64,000 bases of DNA from Streptomyces sp. YS415 (GTDB taxonomy: Bacteria; Actinomycetota; Actinomycetes; Streptomycetales; Streptomycetaceae), in assembly GCF_023544665.1 (NCBI RefSeq), contig NZ_JAMJFL010000018.1, forward strand, positions 62,001 to 126,000, given 5' to 3'. The position numbers were made by a program, and so were the translations under genes. The notes under the pieces were generated by a model. It saw nothing but the letters and a program-made list of their open reading frames with translations, was not told the DNA's origin and made no database searches. This document shows positions 1 through 8,850 of the stretch, in pieces (the first letter of the stretch is position 1; each line of letters opens with the position of its first letter).

Positions 1-108
1 TCCAGGGCATCGGCCGGGCCCTTGCCAGAGCGCGTCGCGCGCCGCGACCACGAGGACCGAGTGCTCGTCGATGCAGGCCAGGCCGGTGCTCGTGAATTCT
101 ACCTGCAC
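1..108 (-). CDS. Possible N-terminal fragment of an unidentified protein
   Basis: A minus-strand frame opens with GTG at 108 and runs off the left edge after 36 codons. It begins VQVEFTSTGLACIDEHSV and continues LVVAARDALWQ. The hydrophobic/polar alternation and codon use look protein-like, but I recognise no family. A GATACT -10-like hexamer sits upstream on the minus strand (133-128). I saw no strong Shine-Dalgarno sequence. Only the first residues are visible, so both the gene and its start are tentative. Confidence 0.3.
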   Translation of the reverse strand, partial: MQVEFTSTGLACIDEHSVLVVAARDALWQGPGRCPG

Positions 109-234
109 GAGAGGGCCGAGTCGGCCTAGTATCGAGCCATGACCTGGCGACATTGATCCATAACCCGTCGTGCCTCCCGAGGGCCGCCGCGGACGCCGTA
201 CCCCGCGTCCGATCCGCCCCTCAGGGAAGGCCTC

Positions 235-1428
235 ATGACACTCTCACCCGCGCGCGTGCCCGCCACCACCGGCAGCCTTCGACGGCTCACTCGCACGCTG
301 TACGGTTACGCGTTCCTCGACGATCTCGTCCTGCTCTACCCGCTGTACGCCCTGCTCTTCGCCGACAGCGGGCTGTCGCTGTGGCAGATCTCCTCGCTGT
401 TCGCCCTGTGGTCGATCACCGGCGTCGTCCTGGAGGTGCCCTCCGGCGCCTGGGCCGACGCCGTCTCCCGCCGGGCGCTGCTGTGGCTCGGCCCGCTGCT
501 CAGCGCGGCCGGCTTCGCCCTGTGGGTGCTCATCCCCTCGTACGGGGCCTTCGCGGCCGGCTTCGTCCTGTGGGGCATCAGCGGCGCGCTGGGCTCCGGC
601 GCCATGGAGGCCCTGGTCTACGACGAACTGGACCGGCACGGCGCCGCCGACCGCTACGCCCGCGTCATGGGCCGGGCCCGGGCGGCGGGGCTGCTGGGCG
701 TCATGGCCGCGATGGCGGCGGCCGGTCCGGTGTTCGCGCTCGGCGGCTACCGGGCCGTGGGCGCGGCGAGCGTCGCCGTGTGTCTGCTGGCCGCGCTGAC
801 GGCGACCCGGTTCCCGGAGGACCGGAACCGGAAGGGCGACGACGAGGGCTGGGCGGCGACCCTGCGCACCGGTCTCGCCACCGCCCGCACGGACCGCTCG
901 CTGCGCGGGGCGCTGCTGCTCGTCCCGGCGGTGGCCTGCGTGTGGAGCGCCCTCGACGAGTACTCGCCGCTGCTGGTCCGGGAGACCGGCGTGCCCGACG
1001 GGTTCGTGCCCTACGCGCTCCTGCTGATCTGGGCCGCGGTCACCGCCGTCAGCCTGCTGGCGGGCCCCGCGGAACGCCTCGGCACGACCGGCTTCACCTG
1101 GCTGATCGCGGCCTCCGCCGTCGCCCTGGCGCTCGGCGCGCTCACCCGCACCCCGGCCGGCCTCGCCCTGATCGCCGTGGCCTTCGCGGGCTTCCAGCTG
1201 GCGACCGTCCTCGCCGACGTCCGCCTCCAGCACCGCATCGAGGAGGGCGGCCGGGCCACCCTCACCTCGGTCGCGGGCCTGGGCACGGAACTGCTGACGG
1301 TCCTGGTCTACGGCGCCTACGCGGTGGCCGGCGACCACGCCTCCCACGGCGCGGTGTTCGCCCTGTTCGCGCTGCCGTACCTGGTGGGGGCGGTGATCAG
1401 AGGGGCGGCCGCCAAGGCGCGGCGCTGA
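235..1428 (+). CDS. MFS transporter
   Basis: A 397-residue integral membrane protein, probably a drug or metabolite exporter of the major facilitator superfamily. The sequence shows a short basic N-terminus and then about 12 hydrophobic segments in two halves. A central charged loop near residues 195-225 (EDRNRKGDDEG) separates the halves. The loop after TM2 has the MFS motif-A-like pattern GAWADAVSRRALLW. Length is normal for the family. The ATG at 235 is preceded by GGGAAGG at good spacing. It stands alone, with 145 bases before davA, so nothing in the context gives a substrate. Family assignment is firm; function is open. Confidence 0.85.
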   Translation: MTLSPARVPATTGSLRRLTRTLYGYAFLDDLVLLYPLYALLFADSGLSLWQISSLFALWSITGVVLEVPSGAWADAVSRRALLWLGPLLSAAGFALWVLIPSYGAFAAGFVLWGISGALGSGAMEALVYDELDRHGAADRYARVMGRARAAGLLGVMAAMAAAGPVFALGGYRAVGAASVAVCLLAALTATRFPEDRNRKGDDEGWAATLRTGLATARTDRSLRGALLLVPAVACVWSALDEYSPLLVRETGVPDGFVPYALLLIWAAVTAVSLLAGPAERLGTTGFTWLIAASAVALALGALTRTPAGLALIAVAFAGFQLATVLADVRLQHRIEEGGRATLTSVAGLGTELLTVLVYGAYAVAGDHASHGAVFALFALPYLVGAVIRGAAAKARR

Positions 1429-1499
1429 CCGCGCAACGAATCGCCGCCTCGGCCGCGGAGCACGCAACGTTCCGCTCACGAGCGCGCAACGGCTCCTGC

Positions 1500-1529
1500 T
1501 TGTCCGGCCGAGCGCGGCGACCGTACCGT
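1500..1529 (+). promoter_or_regulatory. Possible promoter of davA-davB
   Basis: TTGTCC at 1500-1505 and TACCGT at 1524-1529 are separated by 18 bases and lie 44 bases before the davA start. Three copies of CGCAACG stand just upstream, at 1432, 1463 and 1485, and could be regulator half-sites. The promoter is inferred by eye only. Confidence 0.35.
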
Positions 1530-1573
1530 CTAGAGGACCCCTTGAACCCCCTTCCGCCCGGTGAGGATCACGC

Positions 1574-2362
1574 ATGCGCACCGCCCTGCTCCAGAGCTCC
1601 GGCCGCCCCGGCTCGGTCGCCGAGAACCTCAAGGTGCTCGACGAGGCCGCGGGCCGTGCCGCCGCAGCGGGTGCCGGGCTGCTCATCACGCCGGAGATGT
1701 TCCTGACCGGGTACGCGATCGGCGACGGCATCGCGCGGCTCGCCGAGCCCGCCGACGGGGACAGCGCGGACGCCGTCGCGGAGATCGCCTCGCGGCACGG
1801 TCTCGCCCTCGCCTACGGCTACCCCGAGCGGGACGGCGAGACCGTGTACAACTCCGCGCAGCTGATCTCCGCCGACGGCACCCGGCAGGCCAACTACCGC
1901 AAGACCCACCTCTTCGGCTGCTTCGAGCGCGACCACTTCACGCCGGGGGAGCGGCAGGTGGTGCAGGCGGAGCTGAACGGCCTCCGCGTCGGCATCCTGA
2001 TCTGCTATGACGTCGAGTTCCCGGAGAACGTGCGCGCCCACGCCCTGGCCGGCACCGACCTGCTGGTGGTGCCCACGGCGCAGATGCACCCGTTCCAGTT
2101 CGTCGCCGAGTCGATGATCCCGGTGCGTGCCTTCGAGAACCAGATGTACGTCGCCTACGTCAACCGGGCCGGCCGGGAAGGGGAGTTCGAGTTCATCGGC
2201 CTCTCCGCCCTGGCCGGTCCCGACGGCGTCGCCCGCGCCCGCGCCGGACGCGGTGAGGAGCTGGTGTTCGCCGACACCGACCCCGCGTTCCTCGCCGCCG
2301 CCCGCGAGGCCAACCCGTACCTCCAGGACCGCCGCCCCGGCCTGTATGGGTCCCTCGTCTGA
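1574..2362 (+). CDS. davA: Nitrilase-family amidase, probable 5-aminovaleramidase (DavA)
   Basis: A 262-residue carbon-nitrogen hydrolase. The nitrilase catalytic triad is visible: Glu41 (TPEMFLTGY), Lys110 (NYRKTHLFG) and Cys144 (ILICYDVEFPE). Length matches stand-alone DavA amidases of about 264 residues. The strongest clue to function is the next gene, a clear lysine 2-monooxygenase that would produce 5-aminovaleramide; this enzyme would then hydrolyse it to 5-aminovalerate and ammonia in the cytoplasm. The ATG at 1574 follows GAGGATCACGC. The gap to davB is 55 bases, so the two are probably cotranscribed. An amidase for another amide remains possible if the neighbour uses another amino acid. 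Confidence 0.8.
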   Translation: MRTALLQSSGRPGSVAENLKVLDEAAGRAAAAGAGLLITPEMFLTGYAIGDGIARLAEPADGDSADAVAEIASRHGLALAYGYPERDGETVYNSAQLISADGTRQANYRKTHLFGCFERDHFTPGERQVVQAELNGLRVGILICYDVEFPENVRAHALAGTDLLVVPTAQMHPFQFVAESMIPVRAFENQMYVAYVNRAGREGEFEFIGLSALAGPDGVARARAGRGEELVFADTDPAFLAAAREANPYLQDRRPGLYGSLV

Positions 2363-2417
2363 ATCTCCCCCCTCTGCTTTCTCTGCTTTCTCAGCTTTCG
2401 CAAGGAGTCCGTACCCC

Positions 2418-4118
2418 ATGACGTCCACGGTGCCCACCGCCGTCCAGCACGCCGACGAGCAGCAGCCGCCGATCACCATGTTCGGGCCGGACTTCCCGTA
2501 CGCGTACGACGACTTCCTCGCCCACCCGGCCGGCCTCGGCCAGATACCCGCGACCGAGCACGGCACCGAGATCGCGGTGATCGGCGGCGGTCTGTCCGGC
2601 ATCGTGGCCGCCTACGAGCTGATGAAGATGGGCCTGAAGCCCGTCGTCTACGAGGCCGACCAGATCGGTGGCCGGCTGCGCACCGTCGGCTTCGACGGCC
2701 CGGGCACCGAAGGCCTCACGGCCGAGATGGGCGCGATGCGCTTCCCGCCGTCCTCCACCGCCCTGCAGCACTACATCGACCTGGTGGGCCTCGAGACCCG
2801 GCCCTTCCCCAACCCGCTCGCCGAGTCCACCCCGTCGACCGTGGTCGACCTCAAGGGCGAGTCGCACTACGCCGAGAGCGTCGACGACCTGCCCCAGGTG
2901 TACCGGGACGTCGCCGCGGCCTGGAACAAGTGCCTCGAAGAGGGCGCCGACTTCTCCGACATGAACCGCGCGATGCGCGAGCGGGACGTCCCGCGCATCC
3001 GCGAGATCTGGGCGCAGCTCGTCGAGAAGCTCGACAACCAGACCTTCTACGGCTTCCTCTGCGACTCCGAGGCCTTCAAGTCCTTCCGGCACCGCGAGAT
3101 CTTCGGTCAGGTCGGCTTCGGCACCGGCGGCTGGGACACCGACTTCCCCAACTCCATCCTGGAGATCCTGCGCGTCGTCTACACCGAGGCCGACGACCAC
3201 CACCGCGGCATCGTCGGCGGCTCCCAGCAGCTGCCGCTGCGCCTGTGGGAGCGCGAGCCGGAGAAGATCGTGCACTGGCCCTACGGCACCTCGCTGGCGA
3301 GCCTGCACGAGAACCGCGCCCCCCGCCCGGCGGTGACCCGGCTGAACCGCACCGCGGGCAACCGGATCACGGTGACCGACGCCGACGGCGACATCCGCAC
3401 CTACCAGGCCGCGATCTTCACCGCGCAGTCCTGGATGCTGCTCTCCAAGATCGCCTGCGACGACTCGCTCTTCCCGATCGACCACTGGACCGCCATCGAG
3501 CGCACCCACTACATGGAGAGCTCCAAGCTGTTCGTGCCCGTGGACCGGCCGTTCTGGCTGGACAAGGACGAGGAGACCGGCCGGGACGTCATGTCGATGA
3601 CCCTCACCGACCGGATGACGCGCGGGACGTACCTGCTCGACGACGGCCCGGACAAGCCCGCCGTCATCTGCCTGTCGTACACATGGTGCGACGACAGCCT
3701 GAAGTGGCTGCCGCTGTCCGCGAACGAGCGGATGGAGGTCATGCTGAAGTCGCTCGGCGAGATCTACCCGAAGGTCGACATCCGCAAGCACATCATCGGC
3801 AACCCGGTGACCGTCTCCTGGGAGAACGAGCCCTACTTCATGGGCGCGTTCAAGGCCAACCTGCCCGGCCACTACCGCTACCAGCGGCGCCTGTTCACGC
3901 ACTTCATGCAGGACCGGCTGCCCGAGGACAAGCGGGGCATCTTCCTCGCCGGTGACGACATCTCCTGGACGGCCGGCTGGGCCGAGGGCGCGATCCAGAC
4001 CGCGCTGAACGCGGTGTGGGGCGTCATGCACCACTTCGGCGGCGGGACCGACGCCACCAACCCCGGGCCGGGCGACGTGTACGACGAGATCGCCCCGGTG
4101 GAGCTGCCGGAGGACTGA
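2418..4118 (+). CDS. davB: L-lysine 2-monooxygenase (DavB-like flavin amine oxidase)
   Basis: A 566-residue FAD enzyme predicted to convert L-lysine and O2 into 5-aminovaleramide, CO2 and water. The FAD-binding Rossmann motif is at residues 52-61 (IAVIGGGLSG), followed by an acidic YEAD turn and a GGR motif. The C-terminal FAD segment is AGDDISWTAGWAEGAIQT. The N-terminal block ITMFGPDFPYAYDDFLAHP and the closing block NPGPGDVYDEI closely match what I recall of Pseudomonas DavB, which is about 560 residues. This supports lysine monooxygenase over a generic monoamine oxidase. The ATG at 2418 follows AAGGAG; the frame stays open further upstream inside davA but without matching family sequence. 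It forms a unit with davA. Confidence 0.85.
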   Translation: MTSTVPTAVQHADEQQPPITMFGPDFPYAYDDFLAHPAGLGQIPATEHGTEIAVIGGGLSGIVAAYELMKMGLKPVVYEADQIGGRLRTVGFDGPGTEGLTAEMGAMRFPPSSTALQHYIDLVGLETRPFPNPLAESTPSTVVDLKGESHYAESVDDLPQVYRDVAAAWNKCLEEGADFSDMNRAMRERDVPRIREIWAQLVEKLDNQTFYGFLCDSEAFKSFRHREIFGQVGFGTGGWDTDFPNSILEILRVVYTEADDHHRGIVGGSQQLPLRLWEREPEKIVHWPYGTSLASLHENRAPRPAVTRLNRTAGNRITVTDADGDIRTYQAAIFTAQSWMLLSKIACDDSLFPIDHWTAIERTHYMESSKLFVPVDRPFWLDKDEETGRDVMSMTLTDRMTRGTYLLDDGPDKPAVICLSYTWCDDSLKWLPLSANERMEVMLKSLGEIYPKVDIRKHIIGNPVTVSWENEPYFMGAFKANLPGHYRYQRRLFTHFMQDRLPEDKRGIFLAGDDISWTAGWAEGAIQTALNAVWGVMHHFGGGTDATNPGPGDVYDEIAPVELPED

Positions 4119-4156
4119 CCTGCCGGAGGACTGACCGCCCCGGGTCAGTCCGGCAG
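4104..4156. terminator. Duplicated davB 3' end forming a bidirectional hairpin
   Basis: The last codons and stop of davB, CTGCCGGAGGACTGAC, occur twice in exact tandem (4104-4119 and 4120-4135). The second copy pairs with GGTCAGTCC (4143-4151) through GGACTGACC, with a further CTGCC/GGCAG extension. The hairpin sits between the convergent davB and DUF5995 genes and contains the stop codon of the latter, so it probably terminates both transcripts. Confidence 0.6.
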
Positions 4157-4831
4157 GGGGGTGAGCAGCATGCGGCCCGCGAACCCCACGGCCGTGTCCA
4201 GCCGTTCGGTGAACTCCCCGGCCAGCTCGGGGAGCCGGCGCAGCGCCCACAGCGCCCGGGCCGCCGACCAGGTGGCGTCCCGGGCCCGCTCCAGGCTCCA
4301 CGAGCCGAGCAGATGCGTGAGCGGATCGGCGATCTGGAGCAGGTCGGGGCCCGGCATCAGATCCTCGCGGATGCGCTCCTCCAGCGAGACGAGGAGATCG
4401 CCCACCCGGTCGAACTCGTCCTCCAGATCGGTCGGTTCGCAGCCGAGGGTACGACAGGCGTCCACGACGGCGAGCGCAAGATCGTGGCCGATGTGCGCAT
4501 TGATGCCCGCCAGCGCGAACTGCAGCGGTCGTACGCCGGGATGGCGGCGGAACTGGAACAGGGGCCGCCAGCAGGCGGGCGGGCGGGGTTCGTCGGCGAC
4601 CGTGCCGACCGCCGCGAGGTAGCGCTCGGCGAACCGCACGTCCAGCGTGACCGCGGCCCGCGGATCCGCGAAGTGGCCCGCGTCGATCCGCCGGTCCACC
4701 GCCTCGGTCACCGCCAGGTAGACGCGGTTGAAGACGGCGACGCCGTCCCGGGCGGGCAGGGCCGCGTCCAGGGCGCGCATCCGCGTGACGACCGCGTCTA
4801 CGGGGGTGGTGAGTTGTTCGCATTGCGCCAT
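4145..4831 (-). CDS. DUF5995 family protein
   Basis: A 228-residue, mostly helical cytoplasmic protein of the DUF5995 type. The recognisable core is FRRHPGVRPLQFALAGINAH followed by IGHDLALAVVDACRTLG. The conserved INAHIGHDL block has His and Asp residues that could bind a metal. No signal peptide or membrane segment is seen. Biochemical function is unknown to me. It is convergent with davB and divergent from the GH6 gene, with 95 bases between the two starts, so it is probably monocistronic. The ATG at 4831 is the only sensible start. Confidence 0.75.
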   Translation of the reverse strand: MAQCEQLTTPVDAVVTRMRALDAALPARDGVAVFNRVYLAVTEAVDRRIDAGHFADPRAAVTLDVRFAERYLAAVGTVADEPRPPACWRPLFQFRRHPGVRPLQFALAGINAHIGHDLALAVVDACRTLGCEPTDLEDEFDRVGDLLVSLEERIREDLMPGPDLLQIADPLTHLLGSWSLERARDATWSAARALWALRRLPELAGEFTERLDTAVGFAGRMLLTPLPD

Positions 4832-4926
4832 GGGGGCAGAGTCGCAGCTTTAGGGTTGCGGGAGGGTCGGCGGGCCCGACGCTTCCCCAGAACGGGGGAA
4901 CGCGCCCGCCACGGGGGGAGTGAGCA

Positions 4927-6129
4927 GTGGCAGGGCAACGTGCCCGACGTCTGGCGGCGCGCAGGTCGGGGCGGCGACGGTCCGCCCGGCGGGGCGCCAT
5001 GGTCGTGGCGGCCTCGGTCGTGGTCGCCGTCGGTACCGCGACCGGGATGATCTCGGCGCTGGAGGAGGAGGGCGGCTCCGACGAGGCCCGCCCCGAGGTG
5101 ACGCACTCGCCGCGCCTGCAGTCGCTGCCCGTGCGGCCGCCGGTGTCCGCGTCGCCCAGCGCGTCGCCGTCCGCCACCCCCTCGCCGACGAAGAAGAAGC
5201 GGGCGGCGAGCCCCACACCCTCGCCCACCAGGACCGAGCCCGAGCGGCGCACGGCCGCCGTCTCCACTCGGCTGTACCGGCACCCCGAATCCCAAGTGCT
5301 GGACTGGGTGCGGGAGAACACCGGCGATCCGCGGCACGGCGTCATACAGTCCCGGATAGCCGCCCAGCCGGCCGCGGTGTGGTTCGCCGACTTCACCCCG
5401 GAGAACATCACCGCCCGGGTCCGCGCGGTCACCTCCGGCGGCGCCGGCCTCGGCCGGGTGCCGGTCGTGGTGGCGTACGCGATACCGGACCGCGACTGCG
5501 GAGGGGCCAGCCAGGGCGGGGCGCCCGGCCTCGACGCCTACGACGACTGGATCGACCGCTTCGCCGCGGGCCTCGGCTCCGGCGATGTCATCGTCGTCCT
5601 GGAACCCGACTCCGTCGCCCTGGCGGACTGCCTCTCCGTCGGCCAACGGGCCGACCGCTTCGCCTCGCTGGCCCGCGCGGGACGCGTCCTGAAGGAGGCC
5701 AACCCCAAGGCCCGCGTCTATTACGACGCCGGCCACTCCGGCTGGCACGCCCCCGCCAAGCAGGCGGGCTGGCTGAAGCAGGCCGGAGCCGCCTCGCCCG
5801 CCTCCTCCGACGGCATCTTCAGCAACGTCTCCAACTTCCACACCACGGCCGACGAGAGCGCCTACGACCGACAGGTCCTCGACGCCCTCGGCGGCCCCGC
5901 CTCGCTCGGCGCCGTGATCGACACCAGCCGCAACGGCAACGGCGCCCCGACCGACGGCCAGTGGTGCGACCCGGCGGGACGGAAGATCGGCCGGGCGCCC
6001 ACCCTGAGCACCGGGGAGGCCCGGATCGACGCCTACCTGTGGGTCAAGCTGCCGGGGGAGTCCGACGGCTGCAAGGGGACGCCGGGCACGTTCAGCCCTT
6101 CGTACGCCTACGACTTGGCGTCGTCGTAG
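4927..6129 (+). CDS. Membrane-anchored or secreted glycoside hydrolase family 6 protein
   Basis: A 400-residue GH6 (endoglucanase/cellobiohydrolase family) protein that would hydrolyse beta-1,4-glucan with inversion. An Arg-rich N-terminus precedes one hydrophobic segment (about residues 25-45), which is a signal anchor or signal peptide. A Ser/Pro/Thr-rich linker follows (about 65-105), then the GH6 domain. The acid region YAIPDRDCGGAS and the VLEPDSVALADC block are characteristic GH6 signatures. No carbohydrate-binding module is seen. Start is GTG at 4927 after GGGGGGAGTGAGCA. The last 22 bases overlap the end of the convergent permease gene. The substrate could be cellulose or another beta-1,4-glucan. 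Confidence 0.85.
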   Translation: MAGQRARRLAARRSGRRRSARRGAMVVAASVVVAVGTATGMISALEEEGGSDEARPEVTHSPRLQSLPVRPPVSASPSASPSATPSPTKKKRAASPTPSPTRTEPERRTAAVSTRLYRHPESQVLDWVRENTGDPRHGVIQSRIAAQPAAVWFADFTPENITARVRAVTSGGAGLGRVPVVVAYAIPDRDCGGASQGGAPGLDAYDDWIDRFAAGLGSGDVIVVLEPDSVALADCLSVGQRADRFASLARAGRVLKEANPKARVYYDAGHSGWHAPAKQAGWLKQAGAASPASSDGIFSNVSNFHTTADESAYDRQVLDALGGPASLGAVIDTSRNGNGAPTDGQWCDPAGRKIGRAPTLSTGEARIDAYLWVKLPGESDGCKGTPGTFSPSYAYDLASS

Positions 6130-7487
6130 GAGGAGGTGCCCTCGTCCAGGAGCGGCTGCCGGGTCTTGAGGTGGGCCGGGGCGAAGAGGCGCAGGGCGTG
6201 GTAGCCGGTGATGACGACCAGGGTGCCCAGGGCGATGCCGTTGAGCTCGAAGGTGTCGGTGAACTCCATGGTGACGTTGCCGACGCCGATGATGATGCCG
6301 GCGGCGGCCGGTACCAGGTTCAGCGGATTGCGCAGGTCCACCCCGGCGTTGAGCCAGATCTGCGCGCCGAGCAGGCCGATCATGCCGTACAGGATGACCG
6401 TGATGCCGCCGAGGACGCCGCCCGGGACCGCGGCCACGACCGCGCCGAACTTCGGGCACAGGCCGAACAGCAGCGCGAAGCAGGCGGCGGCCCAGTAGGC
6501 GGCCGTGGAGTAGACGCGGGTCGCCGCCATGACGCCGATGTTCTCGGAGTACGTGGTGGTGGGCGGGCCGCCGACCGCGGTGGAGAGCACCGAGCCGACG
6601 CCGTCGGCGGAGATCGCGGTGCCGAGCTTGTCGTCGAGGTCGTCGCCGGTCATCTCGCCGACCGCCTTGACGTGTCCGGCGTTCTCGGCGACCAGGGCGA
6701 TCACCACGGGCAGGGCGACCAGGATCGCCGACCACTCGAAGGACGGGCCGTGGAAGGCGGGCAGGCCGATCCAGTCCGCCTGGCCGACAGCGGTCAGGTC
6801 CAGGCGCCAGTGGTCGGTGACCTTGCCGCTCGCGTCCATCGAGTGGATCTTCCCGAAGATCCGGTCGAAGGCCCAGGAGGCGCCGTAGCCGACGAGCAGG
6901 CCGAGGAAGATCGCGATCCGGGACCAGAAACCGCGCAGACAGACCACGGCCAGACCGGTGAACAGCATCACCAGCAGGGCCGTCCACTGGTCCTGCGGCC
7001 AGTAGGTGGTCGCGGTGACCGGCGCGAGGTTGAAGCCGATCAGCATGACCACCGCGCCGGTGACGACCGGCGGCATCGCGGCGTGGATGATCCGCGCCCC
7101 GAAGCGCTGGACGGCGACCCCGACGAGGAAGAGCGCCACCCCGACGACCAGGACCGCGCCGGTCACGGTGGCGCTGGTGCCGCCCTCGGCGCGGATGACC
7201 GCCGCCACGCCCACGAACGACAGTGAACAGCCCAGATAGCTGGGGACCCGCCCGCGCGTGGCGAGCAGGAAGACCATGGTCGCGACGCCCGACATCATGA
7301 TCGCCAGGTTGGGGTCCAGGCCCATCAGCACCGGGGCCACGAAGGACGCCCCGAACATCGCCACCACGTGCTGGGCGCCGAGTCCGGCGGTGCGCGGCCA
7401 GGAGAGCCGTTCGTCGGGCCGGACCACCGCTCCGGGTGCCGGCGTGCGTCCGTCGCCGTGCAGTTTCCAGCGGACGCCAAGATCCAT
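6108..7487 (-). CDS. NCS2 family uracil/xanthine permease
   Basis: A 459-residue nucleobase:cation symporter of the NCS2 (UraA/PyrP/PbuX) family in the cytoplasmic membrane. About 14 hydrophobic segments are evident. Family blocks include GAQHVVAMFGASFVAPVLMG near the N-terminus, VALVAENAGHVKAV (with the substrate-site Glu) and the VGGPPTTTYSENIGVMAATR signature. Those motifs favour uracil-type permeases, but I cannot settle uracil against xanthine. Start is the ATG at 7487. The 3' end overlaps the GH6 gene tail to tail by 22 bases, so there is no room for a terminator between them. Confidence 0.88.
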   Translation of the reverse strand: MDLGVRWKLHGDGRTPAPGAVVRPDERLSWPRTAGLGAQHVVAMFGASFVAPVLMGLDPNLAIMMSGVATMVFLLATRGRVPSYLGCSLSFVGVAAVIRAEGGTSATVTGAVLVVGVALFLVGVAVQRFGARIIHAAMPPVVTGAVVMLIGFNLAPVTATTYWPQDQWTALLVMLFTGLAVVCLRGFWSRIAIFLGLLVGYGASWAFDRIFGKIHSMDASGKVTDHWRLDLTAVGQADWIGLPAFHGPSFEWSAILVALPVVIALVAENAGHVKAVGEMTGDDLDDKLGTAISADGVGSVLSTAVGGPPTTTYSENIGVMAATRVYSTAAYWAAACFALLFGLCPKFGAVVAAVPGGVLGGITVILYGMIGLLGAQIWLNAGVDLRNPLNLVPAAAGIIIGVGNVTMEFTDTFELNGIALGTLVVITGYHALRLFAPAHLKTRQPLLDEGTSSYDDAKS

Positions 7488-7602
7488 GGTGCGGTTTCGC
7501 TTTCGGTCGTGCGTGCGGGTGTCCGGACCATTGTCAGGGGTGGAAGCGGATGCCGATCATCCGCTCAGTCCGGCGCTCAGGTCCGGGCGCCCGCGTCGGC
7601 CC

Positions 7603-8814
7603 TCAGGGCCGGGGGTCGGGCACGGCCGCGTCCGGGCGGTTGATCCGGGCGGGCTTGCGCTCGGCGGTGCGCAGGACGCCCGCGAAACCGGCCAGGCCGG
7701 TCGACAACAGCGTCACCAGGGCGAACGACACCACCAGGCTGGTCAGCTGGGCCAGCCCCCCGATCGCGCTGGGCGCGACCAGGCCCGAGGTGTACGTGAT
7801 GGTCGCGACGCCCGCGATGGCCTGACTGGGGTTGGGGCCGCTGCGGCCCGCCGCCGCGAAGCACAGCGGCACGACCACCGCGATGCCGAGCCCCACCAGG
7901 GCGAACCCGGTCATCGCTATGGCGGGATGGTCCGCAAGGACGATCAGCAGACCGCCGAAGGTGGCGAGGACACCGCCGGAGCGCACGGTGCGCACGGCGC
8001 CGTACCGGTCCACCACCTTGTCGCCCGCGATCCGGGCGATGGCCATGGTGAGCGTGAACGCCGTGGTGCACGCGGCGGCCAGCCCGGCCGAACTGCCCAG
8101 CTCGTCACGGAGGTAGACGGCCGACCAGTCGAGGCTCGCCCCTTCCGCGAACACCGCGCAGAATCCGACCGCGCCGATGAGCAGCGCCGAGCGCGGCGGC
8201 AGCGCGAACCGGGGCGGCGGTTCCTCGTCCTGGGCGGGCTGGAGGTCGAGCACCCAGGCGCACGCGACCACTCCGGCAACCGTCAGCACGGCCGCCGCCA
8301 GCGCGTGGTGGACACGGGCGTCCGTGCCGAGATGGGCGGCGAGGGTGCCGCCGAGGGAGCCGAGGACCGCGCCCGCGCTCCACATGCCGTGCAGCCCGGA
8401 CATGATCGACCGGCCCAGGCGGTTCTCCACCTCGACGCCGAGCGCGTTCATCGCCACGTCGGCCATGCCCGCCGTGGCGCCGAAGACGAACAGGGCGAGG
8501 CAGAGGGTGAGCAGGTTCGGGGCGAGGGACGGCAGGACCAGGGCGAGCGTCCACAGCGCCATCAGCGCGCGCAGGGCGGTGCGGGCGCCGAAGCGGTGGG
8601 TGATGCTTCCGGCGAGCGGCATCGCCACCGAGGCGCCGAGCGCGGGGAAGGCCAGGGCCAACCCCAGCTGGCCCGCGCTCACCGACGCGTGGTCCTGGAT
8701 CCACGGCACCCGGGTCGCGAACGACCCGGCCACGGCTCCGTGCACGGTGAAAACCGCGGCCACGGCGTAGCGCGCCCGCTTCACCTCGCGTCCGTCGTAG
8801 ACCACGTCACTCAT
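7603..8814 (-). CDS. MFS transporter controlled by the adjacent ROK regulator
   Basis: A 403-residue major facilitator protein with about 12 membrane segments (for example FTVHGAVAGSFATRVPWIQD in TM1 and ALAFPALGASVAMPLAGSIT in TM2). It resembles the YbjJ-type MFS group. It is divergent from the ROK-family gene, and the gap holds a palindromic operator that lies 37-59 bases before this start. That pairing suggests ROK-repressed uptake or efflux of a sugar or related ligand. Start is the ATG at 8814, preceded by GGGAGGGGC. The substrate is not indicated by sequence. Confidence 0.85.
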   Translation of the reverse strand: MSDVVYDGREVKRARYAVAAVFTVHGAVAGSFATRVPWIQDHASVSAGQLGLALAFPALGASVAMPLAGSITHRFGARTALRALMALWTLALVLPSLAPNLLTLCLALFVFGATAGMADVAMNALGVEVENRLGRSIMSGLHGMWSAGAVLGSLGGTLAAHLGTDARVHHALAAAVLTVAGVVACAWVLDLQPAQDEEPPPRFALPPRSALLIGAVGFCAVFAEGASLDWSAVYLRDELGSSAGLAAACTTAFTLTMAIARIAGDKVVDRYGAVRTVRSGGVLATFGGLLIVLADHPAIAMTGFALVGLGIAVVVPLCFAAAGRSGPNPSQAIAGVATITYTSGLVAPSAIGGLAQLTSLVVSFALVTLLSTGLAGFAGVLRTAERKPARINRPDAAVPDPRP

Positions 8815-8850
8815 GCTCAGGCCCCTCCCTGTGGCTGTTGATGCCGTAAA

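Noticed and set aside
2391..5432. Long minus-strand open frame across davB and the GH6 gene
   Set aside because: Shadow of high-GC coding on the other strand; no domain or ribosome site, and it covers a clear FAD enzyme.
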